Assembly: GCF_037392515.1 (NCBI RefSeq)
Contig: NC_090281.1
Coordinates: forward strand, 45,670,645 to 45,734,644
Direction of reading: 5' to 3'
Source of the DNA: Haliotis asinina
Lineage: Eukaryota; Mollusca; Gastropoda; Lepetellida; Haliotidae
Length of the DNA stretch: 64,000 nucleotides
A program made the translations under genes and the position numbers. Numbering within the stretch: position 1 is the stretch's first letter; every line of letters begins with the position of its first letter. Under the pieces are notes generated by a model. That model made no database searches and was not told where the DNA came from. It was given only the letters and a program-made list of their open reading frames with translations. Below, in pieces: positions 22,201 through 34,717 of this stretch.

Positions 22201-25200
22201 TGAGTGCCTTTAGTTTTAGTACTTTTACGTTGCTTTTCGCAATATTCCAGCAATATTAAGCCGGGGACACCAGAAATGGGCTTCACACATTGTGGCCATG
22301 TAGGGAATCGAACCGAGGCCTTCAGCATGATGAATGAACGCTTTATCCACAAGGCTACCCCACCACACCCTTGTTGTTAGAGAAATGGACCATGGTGCCT
22401 GTTCATCCTTGAAAAAAATACTGACTTCATCATTTACCAATTGCTGCCTTGAAACAATATTAACTTCTATTTTATTTTAACCAGTTGTTACCATTATTAT
22501 TCTTCAGGATTACCACCTGTCAGTGAGGTTGAGAGGAGGTCACCTGATTCAAGTTTTGATATCTCAGCTGCACCAGAGCCTCACCCTTCTGCCTCAAGGT
22601 CGTCTGACCTAACTGACCAGGACCGTCCTGCATCATCAGCCAGTGACAGCTCATCAGAGGCAAATACTCGCAATAAGTACTGGTTACAACCTGACATCAG
22701 GACTGAAACAGGTAAGTGTTTACCTATTTATTTGTTTCCAGTTCATCTCAACATGTATACCCAGAGGTGTTCCTAAGGCAGAATGACTCCACAGTGGATA
22801 ACATAAACTGAAAGTTGACCACAGACTGGATGGTCAGCCTTAGTGACTAGGTTTCATATCAATAAATTTAAACAATGGAGGCATTCATCTGTCACTTGAT
22901 TGTCTGCTCTAGACGTAGATATTTTACAGGCAGCCTCAAACCATGTACAGTCAAGCATTTCACTGAGTGAGTGAATGTCTATGTTTTCAAGTTGTGAAGT
23001 TAGCTGGGTCTCACAAGCTAAGTGAAATGTAAGTTTGGTTGTCATGTTCTCAGGGTGCAACTTGAGACAGTATACTGAACTGCTGACTGGTACTGTTCTT
23101 TTTGATCTAGTAAGTTCGGCTGTTAACAGTCCACATCGAAACAGTAAATTCTTTCTAAAATTATGCAGTTGAGTAGTCTTAAAACATTTTGGCACATACT
23201 ATGATCTGAAATTGTCTGATTGCAAGACATCATTCCCTTTTGAAGTGGTTGATGCTTGTGAAACATTTGTTTGCCAGGTAAGAACTTTGTTAGTATTGTT
23301 CAGCAAAGTGTTAAGTTTAAGAGGTTAATTGTCTGATGGTGTGTCATCTGATGAGATTATCCTTTAGTTACTTCTTGAAAACCTATCTGACAGTATTTTC
23401 CTTAAAATTTATGTGAAGGATAAGGGTGAGGGGGTGAGACACTGATTTTGTACATGACATGTGAGGGAGGGGTGGGGTGGCACATACTTTGTACATATAT
23501 TTTTGGGGGAGTCATTCACATAGTACATGCTTCTTCATAAATATCATCATCACCCCCTACTAACTATGAAGGCTCCTTAACCTTTCCACCAGACTGTTGT
23601 ATTATACATTTCAGTCATATTATAAAGAGTGCCAGAAACAGATATAAGGGTTATTATTTTGTACAGTTGCAAGAACAAAGGGCAATAAAGCCCTGTCTCA
23701 AGCTTGTCTGTCTATGTATAGACGCAAAGTCGTCTTTTGATTCTTCTGCTTGTGCAGCATCTTTGTATAAAGTGTGAGGTTGGAGTACACATTGAGTACC
23801 AGCACGTTTTTCTATGCCCATAGAAGGGACAGTCTGTACCTAACAGCTTTTAGCTCTACTTTTTGGACTAACAAGGCATTTTTTGTGCAGAAGCCCATTC
23901 TTGTCTTTATATTGAACATTAGGGCAGGGACAACAATCCTTTGACTGTCATTCCTAACATGGATTAAATAATAATAACAACTGATGTACCCATCACAGAA
24001 AGAAGTTCAACACCACGTCGTGTGAATAGAGTTCTTGCCCTGGCACGTGAGAGTCGCCGTACTGGGTTAAAACGTGAACTGTTCCCAAGTCCTCCACCTA
24101 TGAAGAAGGCTGTGAGAAAACCAGTAGAGATGTCTACACAAGACACCTCCAGCAGTGAACTGTCGTCAGATGCAGAACTGTACAGACTTCTTGGATTGGA
24201 GAAACCAAAAGCTGTGAAATACAAGTTAGGTAAGAGTAAAGTGTCCAAAATGTATTGACAACAAAAATGTTCTGAATATACACATGAGCATTAATTAAGC
24301 ACCACCCATTTTCATGCCATAAGTTTGTGTTTGACACAACACACTGGTCAGTGATTCATAATATGGAAACCAAACACATGGTTATAATTTCATTAACTGA
24401 ACCATCTAAAATGTCAGTCCATCAACTACCAACACTGCTGCTACTTTTGGCTGTAATTTATTGACGGTCATATGGGGGTACTAAACACGTTATCAATAGT
24501 TATGTCCGAAACTATGGTCACATAGACAATGTCTATGGTCCAGTGTACACAAAGTTCTCAAAACACGTTAACTGCTGCAACCCTCCTCATGCTTGAAATC
24601 AAACGCCGAATGCGCATCATTGGAATCGTCTGCCATTCCTCATGAAGAGAATGTTCCTGTAGATTTGAACAGGTGGATCCCTTACTTGAACTTAACGCAC
24701 CAGATGGTCCCATGAATGCTAAATTCGATCGAGATGAGGCCACGGTAATCCGTCAACTGCGTTGTTCTGCAAGTATGTGATAACAGCTCTGGAATGATGG
24801 GGCCTATCATTATCGTCCATAAATACTGGCCGACTGGCAAGGGGGTGGTTATCAAAATGTGGGACAACAACAGCTTCTAGTACATCCTGTTGGCATCTCA
24901 GACCATTGAGTGTCCCTTGAATGGTGATAAGATTCAGCTTACAGTCATAGGAGATGACAGTTTGATTGATATTCAGTCTGGACCCAATATTGTGACAGGA
25001 CAAACCAGCTTCATGCATACCAGTAATGTGCCATCTCGTATTTTCAGAAAGCCTACGTTTCGGCATGTCCAAAAAAGTACAATTTCAGCACTGTTCACTT
25101 ATTGATACGTAGATTAAAAGCAATGAGAATACTTCATTCAGCTTTTAATACCCCTCAGTCGCTTGTACCATGACAGAACTTTAGCATGGAAAGCATGCAT

Positions 25201-28200
25201 TTGAGTCAGCATGTGAATTTCATGCTAACTGCATGTGTATTTAGATACACTGGTTGACTTCTGTGTGTTGATCCTTTTTTGTTACAACTGACAATTATTT
25301 TTGGTGGTGCTTAATTAATGCTCATGTGTGTACTTATCCTGTTTCACATGATGTAGCTCTCTTCTTACGCTTCGAGCATATGTGGAAATGTACTATGAGC
25401 TAAGTTGAATCAAAACTTGCTGGCTTTGCTCGCTTCTGACCCGACCTCTGCCCCCACCTTGATATCGGCACCAGTCAGTCATCTCTGTGCACATGTTGCA
25501 TGTTCTCATGATCACATGATGATCCATGCTTGGTATTCTCTTTCTTGTCGCAACGGTATGTGGACATGTTTTCTCTGATAAGTTTGATTATTCTCTCAAG
25601 AAAATGGGTAGATCATTTCGAAGAAATGGAAACATTGCAGCAATTGCAACAGCAATGTTTCTGTGGCTGACCCACACACTGAGTGGATTGTTTGGGACAC
25701 TGCAAGTGGTTGCATTGCTGTAGTTTTTGTATGAACGTGGATGACGACGCCTCATTGAGTATCATCGAGTTGCTAGACAGAGTTTAGCAGACAGAGATTG
25801 TAGGAGGTCGGATACATCGAACGACCAAGACGGAGAGTCGGAAGAAGTTTGAGGCACGTCGATCGCCGTCTAAGTCTCCTAATGAAGAATTTTGGTGGAA
25901 GCCTCCGACATTTATCTTAGTGAGTTCCTTTGGCATTTGTTTAGGCCTTGTGCCTCTAGTTCTGTCACGTAGAGGAAGGTTCGCCTCCACCTTGAGTGGA
26001 AGTTTTGTTGTCGTTTGATGTCCCATCTCATTCTACTTTGGTGGTGACTGGATTGCAGCTTCCCCACATTCATTCTGTAGTAGGGTCCTTATGTGCTGCT
26101 TGGTGTGATGTGCCTGTAAAACTTACCAAGAGGTGTGTTTGCCGCATTCTACTTTGGTGGTTGAGTCCACTTTTACCTCTCATGCGTTGTCAGAGTCTAG
26201 TGTGGCGCTTCTCCAAGGAGAGATGAATGATTTCAGTTTGGCGTTCTCTCATTCTCTCATCCTCTTCTCATGGACCTGTTGAGTCGAGGACAACCTTTTT
26301 CTATCTGGGTGTACCTGCTTTGTTTACGATTTGGCAAGTGCATGATGTCAGATCACCACTGGTTCCCCATGTGATGCTTGCAGTTAGAGCTCCGCTTGCT
26401 CCTGGTTTGGCGCTTTCAGGTAGCACAGCAATCAACCTTGGTTTGGCGCATTCAATCAGTGCGGCACTTGCATTCAGAGCTCCACTTGCTTCCAGTTCAG
26501 CACTTACAGCATTCACCGTTCTCTGCATCATAGTTCTCTGTATCATCATGGATTTGAAGCTTCCTCACACACTGATTCATCATTCATAACATGCCTGGTG
26601 GTTCGGCGCTTCCTCGTAGTACAATTGGTTCGGCGCTCCCTTTCAGCATACCTGGTTCAACGCTTCACCTCTTTATCAGCACGAGATCCTCCCATGTATC
26701 CTTTACATCACTGGTCATTCACAGTGTGTCTGGGGTGACGATTGCTCACGGTGCGTTTGGTTCGGTGCACTCTCATAGTGCATGGACTATGGTGTTATGC
26801 GTTGCTTTCTACTGCCTCTACTGCCTCCCTGTACAACTTTGGCTCCTGGTATTCTGGTACTTTCACTTCACTATCACTACTTCTCAAGTGTTGGCATCAT
26901 CAGTGACAGCGTCACCCTTGTGAGGTCTGCCATTTCTTTACATAATCTTGGGTTAGCTTGTGTTAGCTTACCAGTTATGATGGTTTCTGCGACGACCAGA
27001 CCTATTTTGCTTGTTTCTTGGTATCTGAAGCTTTAACTTCTCAAACTTTGAACTTTGATACGTTTGTGCAAGTGGTTGCTTCTACGTTACGTCACAGATT
27101 CACCCGACTTCAGTTCCGCATCTGCTTTGTCGGCCGTTCCAATTCAGAATTTGGAGAGTGTTTGTTGCTCTTCTATGCCGTCTCCGTCTTCAGATGGAAC
27201 TTTGGCTTCAGATATTAGCATCAATGCGATTGACAGGCATCAGTTGTTGGTATGGATTGCCGACAATCTTCGACTACAACAGAGGACTTTGCGGAATTGT
27301 AGATCTTTGATATGTGATTTTGCCTCCATCACCTTCTCGCCACATCCCTGCATCACTCAACTAGCGGCGCCTTTTGATGCGGCCCTTGATAACTTGAGGA
27401 GGGTGAAGGATGGGTTGGTCACTCCACGCTTCATGAATAGCATTGATGCATGTACATCTCTTTTCAACAATGATTGTGTCTCCTCCGCTGGATGATGGTG
27501 TTGTGCTTTTGGGGTCCAAGCAGAGAGCCTACTCACCATTTCTGATTGAAGATCGTGAACTTCTACATTTGGATGGTGTCATGAGGAAGGTTATGGCCCA
27601 TCTTCATATGATTTTGATGGCATCTGAAGCTGCTGCTATGGCAGTCATACATGCATTTTCACATCAGCAGGCACATATTCGGGCTACTATTGTGATGATA
27701 TAAGAACAGTTCCAGACTATTCTAGACCAGTTAGCACATTTTTGTCTTCTACATCACGGCAATGCTACGTACAGGTCCTCTCCATTTATTCTCATGGGAG
27801 GAGATATTTTGCATCAACTTCTTTTGTCATATTTGGTCAGGTAGATCTCTGTCCAATGGGGCTATTCGGGAAGTGGCCACTCGAGTGGTGCAAGACGCTC
27901 ACCTACAAGTTTCAGTAGAATTGCTGAAATACAGATATAGGGAAAGGAAGGGGCTGTGGGCCATTTTGCATTTTAGAATGGCCCATTAAAATTTTCAGTG
28001 AGTGAGTAAGCTTAATTTTACAACACACTCAGCAATGTTCCAGCTGTATGGCAGCGGTCTGTAAATAATCGAGTCTGGACCAGACAATCCAGTGATTAAC
28101 AACATGAGCATCGATCTGTGCAATTTGTCCAATGACGTGTCAACCAAGTCAGCGAGTCTGACCATCCAATCCTGTTAGTCGCCTCTAGTGACAGTGACAG

Positions 28201-31200
28201 TGTGATATTCCAGCATGACTTGGTCCTTCTGCCCCTGTTGTGCCTATTCAGATTTCTCCAGTAGGCGGAAGACTTAGGACTTATGCATCAAACTGGACTC
28301 TTTTGGACGGCCCTTATGTTCTTGCCACCATGTTAAAGGGATTTCAACTTCCTGTTGTCGCCAAACCTCCTGTAACACTCCTCCTGCATCACAGAACGTA
28401 TCCCACATAGCAATTGGTTGTTCTACTATCCACAATAGAGACATTGCTTCAGAAACTGATGATCGAGTCACTGGGCCAACTCCGACTAAACCAGGTTTCT
28501 ACTCTCCAATCTTTTTGGTTCCAAAGAAAGACTCTGACAAATTGAGACTTATTTTCAACATGAAGGTTTTCAACAAGATGTTTCTTCAGCTGCTCCCTCA
28601 TTTCCGGTTGGTGTCTTGAAGCCAATTGTCAGCTTTCTTCATTGCAGGGAGATGGTGTTCGACGCTTACATCGATGACTGCATTCAAGCTCAAACTGATT
28701 TGTCTTTCCTTTTGTATCACATGGATGTTCATGATGAGGCCACTTCACCAATTAGGTTGGCTGGTCAGTCGGCAGAAATCGGAAGTGATCCCTACTCGCT
28801 GTCTTCAGTTCATTGGTGCGGTGTTCGACACAGAGGTCAACAAACTGTTTGTCCAGGGAGATTGTTTCTGCAAGATGCAATGTCTGATTCTGTTGGCTAT
28901 GTCTCAACCCAGGACAGTTCGTCAGTTGCAAAGACTCTTGGGTCTTCTGTTGTGAGGTCAGGTGTTGACCTTTTGGGGTCAGCTACAACTTTGGTCATTG
29001 CAACTATTTCTAGCTCTTCATATCAGATTGTGTGATCACTCTTTCCATGGACCTACATCCTTATCTCCTATAGTTGATGGACGTTTGCGGAGGAGTTTGT
29101 TTAGAGTTGTTTATCCCATCTCACTACCTGTACGTAGATGCATCTCTACATGGAAGTGGAGCTCACCTACTCAATCAGCAAGTGTCCGGGCAGTGGTCTC
29201 CGGCAGATCATGTTTGTCACATCAAAATTCTAGAGGTCAGGGCAGTGATTCTTTCTGTCATTCATTGGCAAGACCTTGTGTGAGCGGCCTCCATCATGAT
29301 TCGGTCAGGCAACGCGGCAGTGGTGTGGCACATCAATCTCTTCAACTTCTGGAATGGACACTACGGTTCTTCAGCTTAGTGGACTCTCTCAAGATAATGG
29401 TTTGAGCCAACCATATTCCAGTGTGAAGAGGGAAGAAAGTCATTGCGGACTTGCCATTGAGCCATCCTTTTCCAACGGAGTGGAAGCTCCATCCAGAGGT
29501 ATACCGGACCTTTTGCCTTCCATTGACGAATCTGTTTGCCACCAGATTCAATCATCAGCTGCCTCACTTTGTGTATCCACTGCAGGACCCATTGGCTTGA
29601 GGTTGGGATGTTCTAGCTATTTCCGTGGAGGATCTCAATGTCTACGCGTTTCCACCAGTGGCCTTTCTTCCACACATACTATTCAAGCTGTGCTTGGCCC
29701 AGAGGATGACACTGCGTTTGGTCGCGCCCTTCTGGCCTGCCAGGAGTTGGTTCGTAGATCTTCAGACGTTTGTCGAACCTACTCCTGTTCTGCTTCCCAA
29801 TCAGCAAGATCTACTGGTGCATCCACACTGCATTGGTCTCCGCTCATGCTGTATCTTCATGTTTGGCTCATCTTTATCGGTCATTGACAGCTAGAGTATA
29901 TTCTAAGCGTGTGGCTACTGCCATCACTGTGGCGCATTGCACCTCCACTAGGTCACTTTATGATGACTTATGGATGAATTTTTGAATGTATTGTAGGACG
30001 AAGGGCATCTCCCTCTACGGTTTTACCACAGATGGTAGCAGAATACCTTCAACAGCTTAGAATTTCCTAGAAGCTGAAAGGTTTTATGTTATCTGCTTAC
30101 TTGGCTGCCCTTAATATGGTTATTGCGTTGGCGTTGGGTGTGAAGATATCTACTGTCACTGAGCTCCAGTCTCTGAAGTCTTACAAGCTGGTTGACCAGT
30201 CTCAGAAATTCCACCTCCTGCTTGGGATCTTTACGTCATCCTTGCTCACGTAACGTTGGCAAATTCTGAACCTTTGGAAGAGAAAGACTTTGAGACCTTC
30301 TTTTTATTAGCTTTGGCCAGTGCTGCTTGTATCTCTGAATTACATGCCCTTGATGTTTCTTGGGTACGATTTGAAAGGTCTGCACATGCCAAGGTGTTCC
30401 TTGGTTTGAGGTGGGATTTTCTCTCCAAGAACTAATTACCAGGTCAGCCTGACGGTACCTTTATGATCTTGCCGCTGTCTATGATTTGGGGTTCAGAGGA
30501 CACAGAATATTTGTCCTTCGGAAGTCTCCTGTACTACTCGAGGTCTACGCTCATATGCGTGCATATTTGCGAACCTCCCTCCACCGTTGACGATGAAGCC
30601 TCATGAGACCCGAGTGCCTGATAAATCATGGGGCCAAAATGCCAAAATGCGTCCTTTTGTTTATCAAATGTTGTGGCTGAAATCCACATTAATTCGGGAA
30701 CGCTGTGTAAGCCAACCCATCACAAGTGTGGTATATTGGAAGTTGGTGCTTCTCCTGCCCTCTGTGTGTTTGCATACTCAAGTTTGCAGAGTTGTCAGGG
30801 TAATCTGCAGCCCTCCGTCCAACTGTGGGATAACATGAGATGGGATAAGTTTAAAAATTTGTAAATTTTAACCATAAATAGTATGTTATATACTTACCCT
30901 ATCTCACGTGATGGATGCCCATCCAACCTGCCCCTTATCATAGAAATACAGGGTAGCTCCGAGACATGAATGACAAGCACAGATCGTGATGAGCATGGAG
31001 CATGCAGCACAAGCACAGAGATGATTGTCAGGTGCCGATGTCAAGGTCGGGGCCGAGGTCAGGTGGTCAGAGGCCAGTAAAATTTGATTCAACTTGGCTC
31101 ATAGCATGTTTCCACACATGGTCGAAGAGTGAAAAAGAGAGCTGCATAATGTGAGATAGGATAAGTATATAAATATACTTGGTCGAAGAGTGAAAAAGAG

Positions 31201-32958
31201 AGCTGCATAATGTGAGATAGGATAAGTATATAAATATACAATTTATGGTTAAAATTTCCAATTTTCTGTCTGACAAGAACAGCTACTAAAGGTCTATACC
31301 TTCACACAAAATGGTAAAAATTGTTTTGGCACAGACCTGTTGCTCATAGTGTCATCCCCTTTTTTTATTGCAAAGGCTTGATTATAATGAACTGATATTT
31401 CTATGATATTGCTGATGGTCATAAGACACCATTGACTGCAATGACGAGTACACAAAGCAGTCTAAACTGTTAGTCTGCTAGAAGTGTGTGTGTTTTACAT
31501 TACATTGAAAAATGTTGCTAGGTGTAATTACCTTTTCATTCACAGATGGTGTTATTAGCTTGAGACGAGCTTCTGCGGAAACTGATTTGCCCTCAGTTTT
31601 TGTTAACAACTCTGATTCTCTTGTGGATTCCCTCACATCAAATTCAGGCAGTTCTACTGATCCTGAGCTTCGTAAAGTCCTCGGTATGAGCAAGAGCACT
31701 GATGGAGATGATTCAGAACCTTTTGATGCATTTAAGAAAAAGAAGCCACTACCCCCTGTGAAGCGCATGTCAGATCTGGATAGTCCTTCAAAAGTTCTGA
31801 TTGATGATTCTCACAAGGACACCAAATTTGTGAAAGAAGTCATCAATGGGTCATATGGAGCAAAATCCCCTCTTGCACCTATACCTACTATGTTCAAAGA
31901 GCAAGAGATTTCTTGTGATGTATCAGAATCACTTTCCCCCAAAATCATGTCCTCACGTGGAGCATTCGCATCTGCAGGTTCAGCCGTTTTTCAAGAGGAG
32001 CAGAACATTCGTTCTTTGAGAATCAACGGAAAGTCAGATGTTAAAATTAGGTCCGTTAAGACACTTGATCCATGGAAATCAAGAGTACCTGATCCAGAAA
32101 ATACTGTTGGATCTAGCAGGAGGATGGAATCTGTTTGTCCACCAACACCAAACCCAAGGTCATCCTTACATCCTTCTCCACCTGACTCAAAGGCACCAGA
32201 AACAGGAGCAAGGCCTCATGCAAGGTTTCCACACTCAAGGATGCCACACAATAAGGTGTTGGACAAGAATATTGAATTTCCAAATCAGACAATGGATTCA
32301 CAGAGGTCTGGTTGCACCACATCAGGGCTACGACGTCGAAAAGAGCATCAGTTTATGTCCTTTGGTAAGATGTCTGCATCAGTCAAACCAGAGGAGACAT
32401 CAGTGGAATCTGTGATGGTCCTGGATCCTAGATTTGGTCTTGGTTCATCAACGATACAGGATCATCGGTCTGGCAACAGATCAGGTTTTGGATCACATGC
32501 ACCATGTCCACCATTAGGGAAAGCAGCAGACAGATGTATGTCATTCAGCATCGTGGCTCCATTGCCTTCAACATCCACCTCCAAGGATAAATCACCTACA
32601 GCAAGAAAACAGACAGGCCATGAGCAGAGTCAGTCTCACAAATGGCAGTCACCCAGTGGACCAAAATGCACACCTGAAATGCTCACTGGAAATAACACAA
32701 ACGTTGGACTGTCACACTATGTCAGATCCAAGAGAATGACCCCAGGACCACCTAGCACCTGCAGGTTAGAGAGTATGCACACCTCTAGTTCAAGCTCTGA
32801 GAGCGTAGATCTCTCTCCTAGACCAGCATGGAACATGTTGAAAGCTGGTTTAAAACCACAAGCTGAAGTATCTCCCTCTTCCTCTTTTGAAAATGGAAAC
32901 ACAAATCTTCCTTTCAAGCCATCATCGTCTGATTACTCAGCTTACCCCACATCAACAT
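19216..32958 (+). CDS. Unrecognised disordered Ser/Pro-rich protein (gene 2; span to last firm exon)
   Basis: Seven firm exons (49, 30, 144, 171, 204, 231 and 1413 bp) join in one frame; every junction is phase 1. The protein starts MPKKKRRNR (basic, nuclear-signal like) and then is low-complexity, rich in Ser, Pro, Lys and Asp, with no transmembrane segment or globular domain visible. A short motif occurs twice: DAELYRLLGLEK and DPELRKVLGMSK, each preceded by Ser/Asp. The C-terminal exon has many SP/TP sites (FPSPPPMKK, PPTPNPRSS, LSPRPAW), as in scaffold or cell-cycle substrates. It ends on a GTAAGT donor, so more exons follow: a 27-bp exon at 34905 is likely and a terminal exon at 60088 possible. 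I cannot name the family. Confidence 0.75.
20378..20407 (+). CDS. Gene 2 exon 2 (30-bp microexon)
   Basis: Acceptor CTTTTCCAG|GAGCAG, donor GATG|GTAAGT. Phase 1 both ends; encodes GAVSPLNDFD with the junction codon. Confidence 0.65.
20702..20845 (+). CDS. Gene 2 exon 3
   Basis: Acceptor ACCACACAG|CACAAC, donor ATTG|GTAAGT. 144 bp, phase 1 both ends. Encodes AQPTNPPNDLQ ... SFSGLDVSALDRI. Confidence 0.75.
21306..21425 (-). repeat. SINE B 5' part, minus strand
   Basis: The reverse of GAAGATCTGGGTAAGAATTG and the AGGCCAGCAATGG region of the family, in gene 2 intron 3. Confidence 0.65.
21502..21672 (+). CDS. Gene 2 exon 4
   Basis: Acceptor ACTCCACAG|CCATAG, donor CCAG|GTAATT. 171 bp, phase 1 both ends. 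Acidic, Ser-rich (LLPELGESSSEIANEG). Confidence 0.75.
22212..22372 (-). repeat. SINE A copy, minus strand
   Basis: A clear body (CAATATTCCAGCAATATTAA) and head (AACGCTTTATCCACAAGGCT), in gene 2 intron 4. Confidence 0.85.
22508..22711 (+). CDS. Gene 2 exon 5
   Basis: Acceptor TTCTTCAG|GATTAC, donor ACAG|GTAAGT. 204 bp, phase 1 both ends. Ser/Asp-rich (PASSASDSSSEANTRNKYW). Confidence 0.78.
23420..23535. repeat. G-rich dispersed repeat, second copy
   Basis: Shares TTTTGTACATGACATG and G-run modules with 16240-16485; lies in gene 2 intron 5. Confidence 0.45.
23999..24229 (+). CDS. Gene 2 exon 6
   Basis: Acceptor CCATCACAG|AAAGAAG, donor TTAG|GTAAGA. 231 bp, phase 1 both ends. Basic half (RRVNRVLALARESRRTGLKR), SP-rich middle, then the first copy of the DxELxxxLGxxK motif. 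Confidence 0.82.
24279..25330 (-). mobile_element. Tc1-like transposon, internally deleted
   Basis: Ends are inverted copies of about 28 bp (CACATGAGCATTAATTAAGC at the left) flanked by TA at 24277-24278 and 25331-25332. On the minus strand the N-terminus reads MPKRRLSENTRWHITGMHEA (Tc1 helix-turn-helix); this joins directly to the catalytic part with VVPHFDNHPLASRPVFMDDN and HHSRAVITYL, then the C-terminal RRLISSMRR. Roughly 140 residues between HTH and DDE are missing and the tail is out of frame, so it is inactive. Lies in gene 2 intron 6, abutting the DIRS-like fossil. Confidence 0.9.
25333..31262 (+). mobile_element. Decayed DIRS-like tyrosine-recombinase retrotransposon (fossil)
   Basis: Reading left to right there are remnants of a first-ORF region (about 25.7-27.8 kb), reverse transcriptase and RNase H (about 28.2-29.7 kb; LYVDASLHGSGAH is typical of the family) and tyrosine recombinase (about 29.9-30.7 kb). 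The ends are inverted: 25333-25580 matches the reverse of about 30900-31160. A nearby inverted pair (30853-30907 and 31204-31262) and a 61-bp tandem duplication at 31119-31240 mark the right end. The coding parts are broken many times and a SINE B has inserted within it, so it is old. Confidence 0.8.
28000..28195 (-). mobile_element. SINE B inserted in the DIRS-like fossil
   Basis: Reverse of the family: TGAGTGAGTAAG tail at left, CCAGACAATCCAGTGAT in the middle, CCTGTTAGTCGCCTCTAGTG at right. A full-length, well preserved copy. Confidence 0.85.
31546..32958 (+). CDS. Gene 2 exon 7 (large exon)
   Basis: Acceptor CATTCACAG|ATGGTG, donor ACAT|GTAAGT. 1413 bp, phase 1 both ends and no internal stop, a strong coding signal. 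Opens with GVISLRRASAETDLPS, contains the second DPELRKVLGMSK motif and a basic stretch FKKKKPLPPVKRMSD, then long Ser/Pro-rich tracts. Confidence 0.9.
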
Positions 32959-34086
32959 GTAAGTATTCACTATATATTATACTGTACTATTTATAACAGC
33001 CTGTGAAGCAAAAGGCCACTGATATATAACCAGGACATTTTGAGTTAAAAAGTTTATAAAACATTTGATAAAAATATAAGAAAAAATTGAAGTCAAGTTA
33101 GGAAGGGTCAATGTACTGGGAAAGTGCATTGACCAAGTAATCAAATTTTATGGATTCACTTTTCTTAGGGGAAATGGCAATTTCTCTGAAGTAACATAAA
33201 CTAGGACTTTGTAATTTTACATGATTAGGCAGATGGACATTCAGGTACTGGAGGTCAGTTTGTCAATAAAGGGAACACGTAGAGGATCAGAAATAATTTG
33301 TTTAAGTATCTTCTGGCGCCTACCAGTCTGAAATCTTATTTGATGTTTTGTCAGATGTCAATGTTTGGTTGATGAATGGCTGAAAGTTGATTAACAACAA
33401 TATTTTATACTGGAAGAATTTGATGGTACCAATAAAGTCTCGGAAAGGGACTAATGAAAGTAACTAATTATTAAGATTGGGTATGAGTCATTTTTGTGTG
33501 ACGTAGGACATTATTTCGGGGGGAGGAGCCTAAATTGTCATGACTTCTATTTTGTTAGTTGTCCGGTGAGTGGTGCGCGATTCTGGGCCCCACCGTTGAC
33601 TTGAGAGGTTCTCTCTGTATATTGAGAGAATGGCTCAGATGAACTTAGAGTATCAGAAGCTGTGCAAGAAACCAACAAGTTCTTCCAGGACGTTGTAAAC
33701 TAATGTTGTGCTTAGACCAGCCACTAGGAAATATTTGAGGACCTTTGTTTGTGAAAAAACAATACCAAAAATAAAAGGACTTGAACGCCAAATTGGACTT
33801 ATACTTGAGTTTACGGTCTAGCTACATCATCCCCAGACAAAGAGAGGAGGAAATACAGATTGCCTAGGGAGAAGGGTAAAACACCCTGACACCCTCAGGT
33901 AACAGATAATTGAAAATTGTACAAATTCCAACCATTTACTTCAACATTGTACCATAATCTTAGCTGTGGTAAACTTTCGTGTAAAAGCTATTGAGAAATG
34001 TTTTGCAACATCAGATGATAATAGGAAAATGCCACTCTCAGCAATAGCTCAGTTGTGTGGCGGGTACTATGTTTTGAAATAAGAGG
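32959..34086. other. Gene 2 intron sequence, nothing recognised
   Basis: AT-rich; no exon-like segment or known repeat identified. Confidence 0.35.
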
Positions 34087-34095
34087 TAGTATCAC

Positions 34096-34717
34096 CAGTC
34101 TAAGTAAACTTCGTCTCAGTTTATTTCGTTACACTCCACCACTGAGTCTAACAAAACCTAGTAGAAGGTCGCGTCAGGTAACCTTTGAGCAACCAATCAC
34201 AGTCCAATCAAATGAGAGATGGTTAAATAGATTTAACCAATCAGACAACGGCTACTATTTAGGGATCAGAGGGACTTTCAAAATATTCAGGTCACTTGAC
34301 ACAGATCTCTCCACAAACAAAAATCCGCATATAACACAGTTATTTGACCTGCAGTATGTCCACTTTGGGGTTTCTGTTGACATGGTTACCATTAGCTAAT
34401 ATTTCCGCAAGATAACATCCTTGTGTCAAAAACACTATTTTCAGCGACTGTTTACTCACCGTTGTCATGGCAGTACGTACACCGTGTACATCACCCGGAA
34501 GCGATCGTACACTAAATAGCATTCGGAATCGTTCGGGTATGAACCTTTTCAAGATAAAGAGTTCATAAGGGATGTGCGAATATGCACTTTCGCAATTTGG
34601 TAAGCTGTGCTCTGATTGGTCAATCTCAAAGGTCACCTGACGCGACCTCCCATAAGGTCTTGTTAGACTCAGTGGTGGAGTGTAACCAAAGTACTGAGAA
34701 TAGCTTCACTTAGACTG
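34096..34717. mobile_element. 622-bp MULE-like MITE with 9-bp target duplication
   Basis: Terminal inverted repeats of about 130 bp, perfect at the tips (CAGTCTAAGT ... ACTTAGACTG). Perfect 9-bp direct repeats TAGTATCAC flank it at 34087-34095 and 34718-34726. A 9-bp duplication with long TIRs is the Mutator-like signature. No transposase. Confidence 0.9.

Noticed and set aside
26227-27703. Several 80-150-codon frames on the + strand
   Set aside because: They fall within the DIRS-like fossil and are remnants of its first-ORF region, not host genes.
32038-32415. 125-codon frame inside the large exon of gene 2
   Set aside because: Shadow frame of the 471-codon exon; no start context or splice support.
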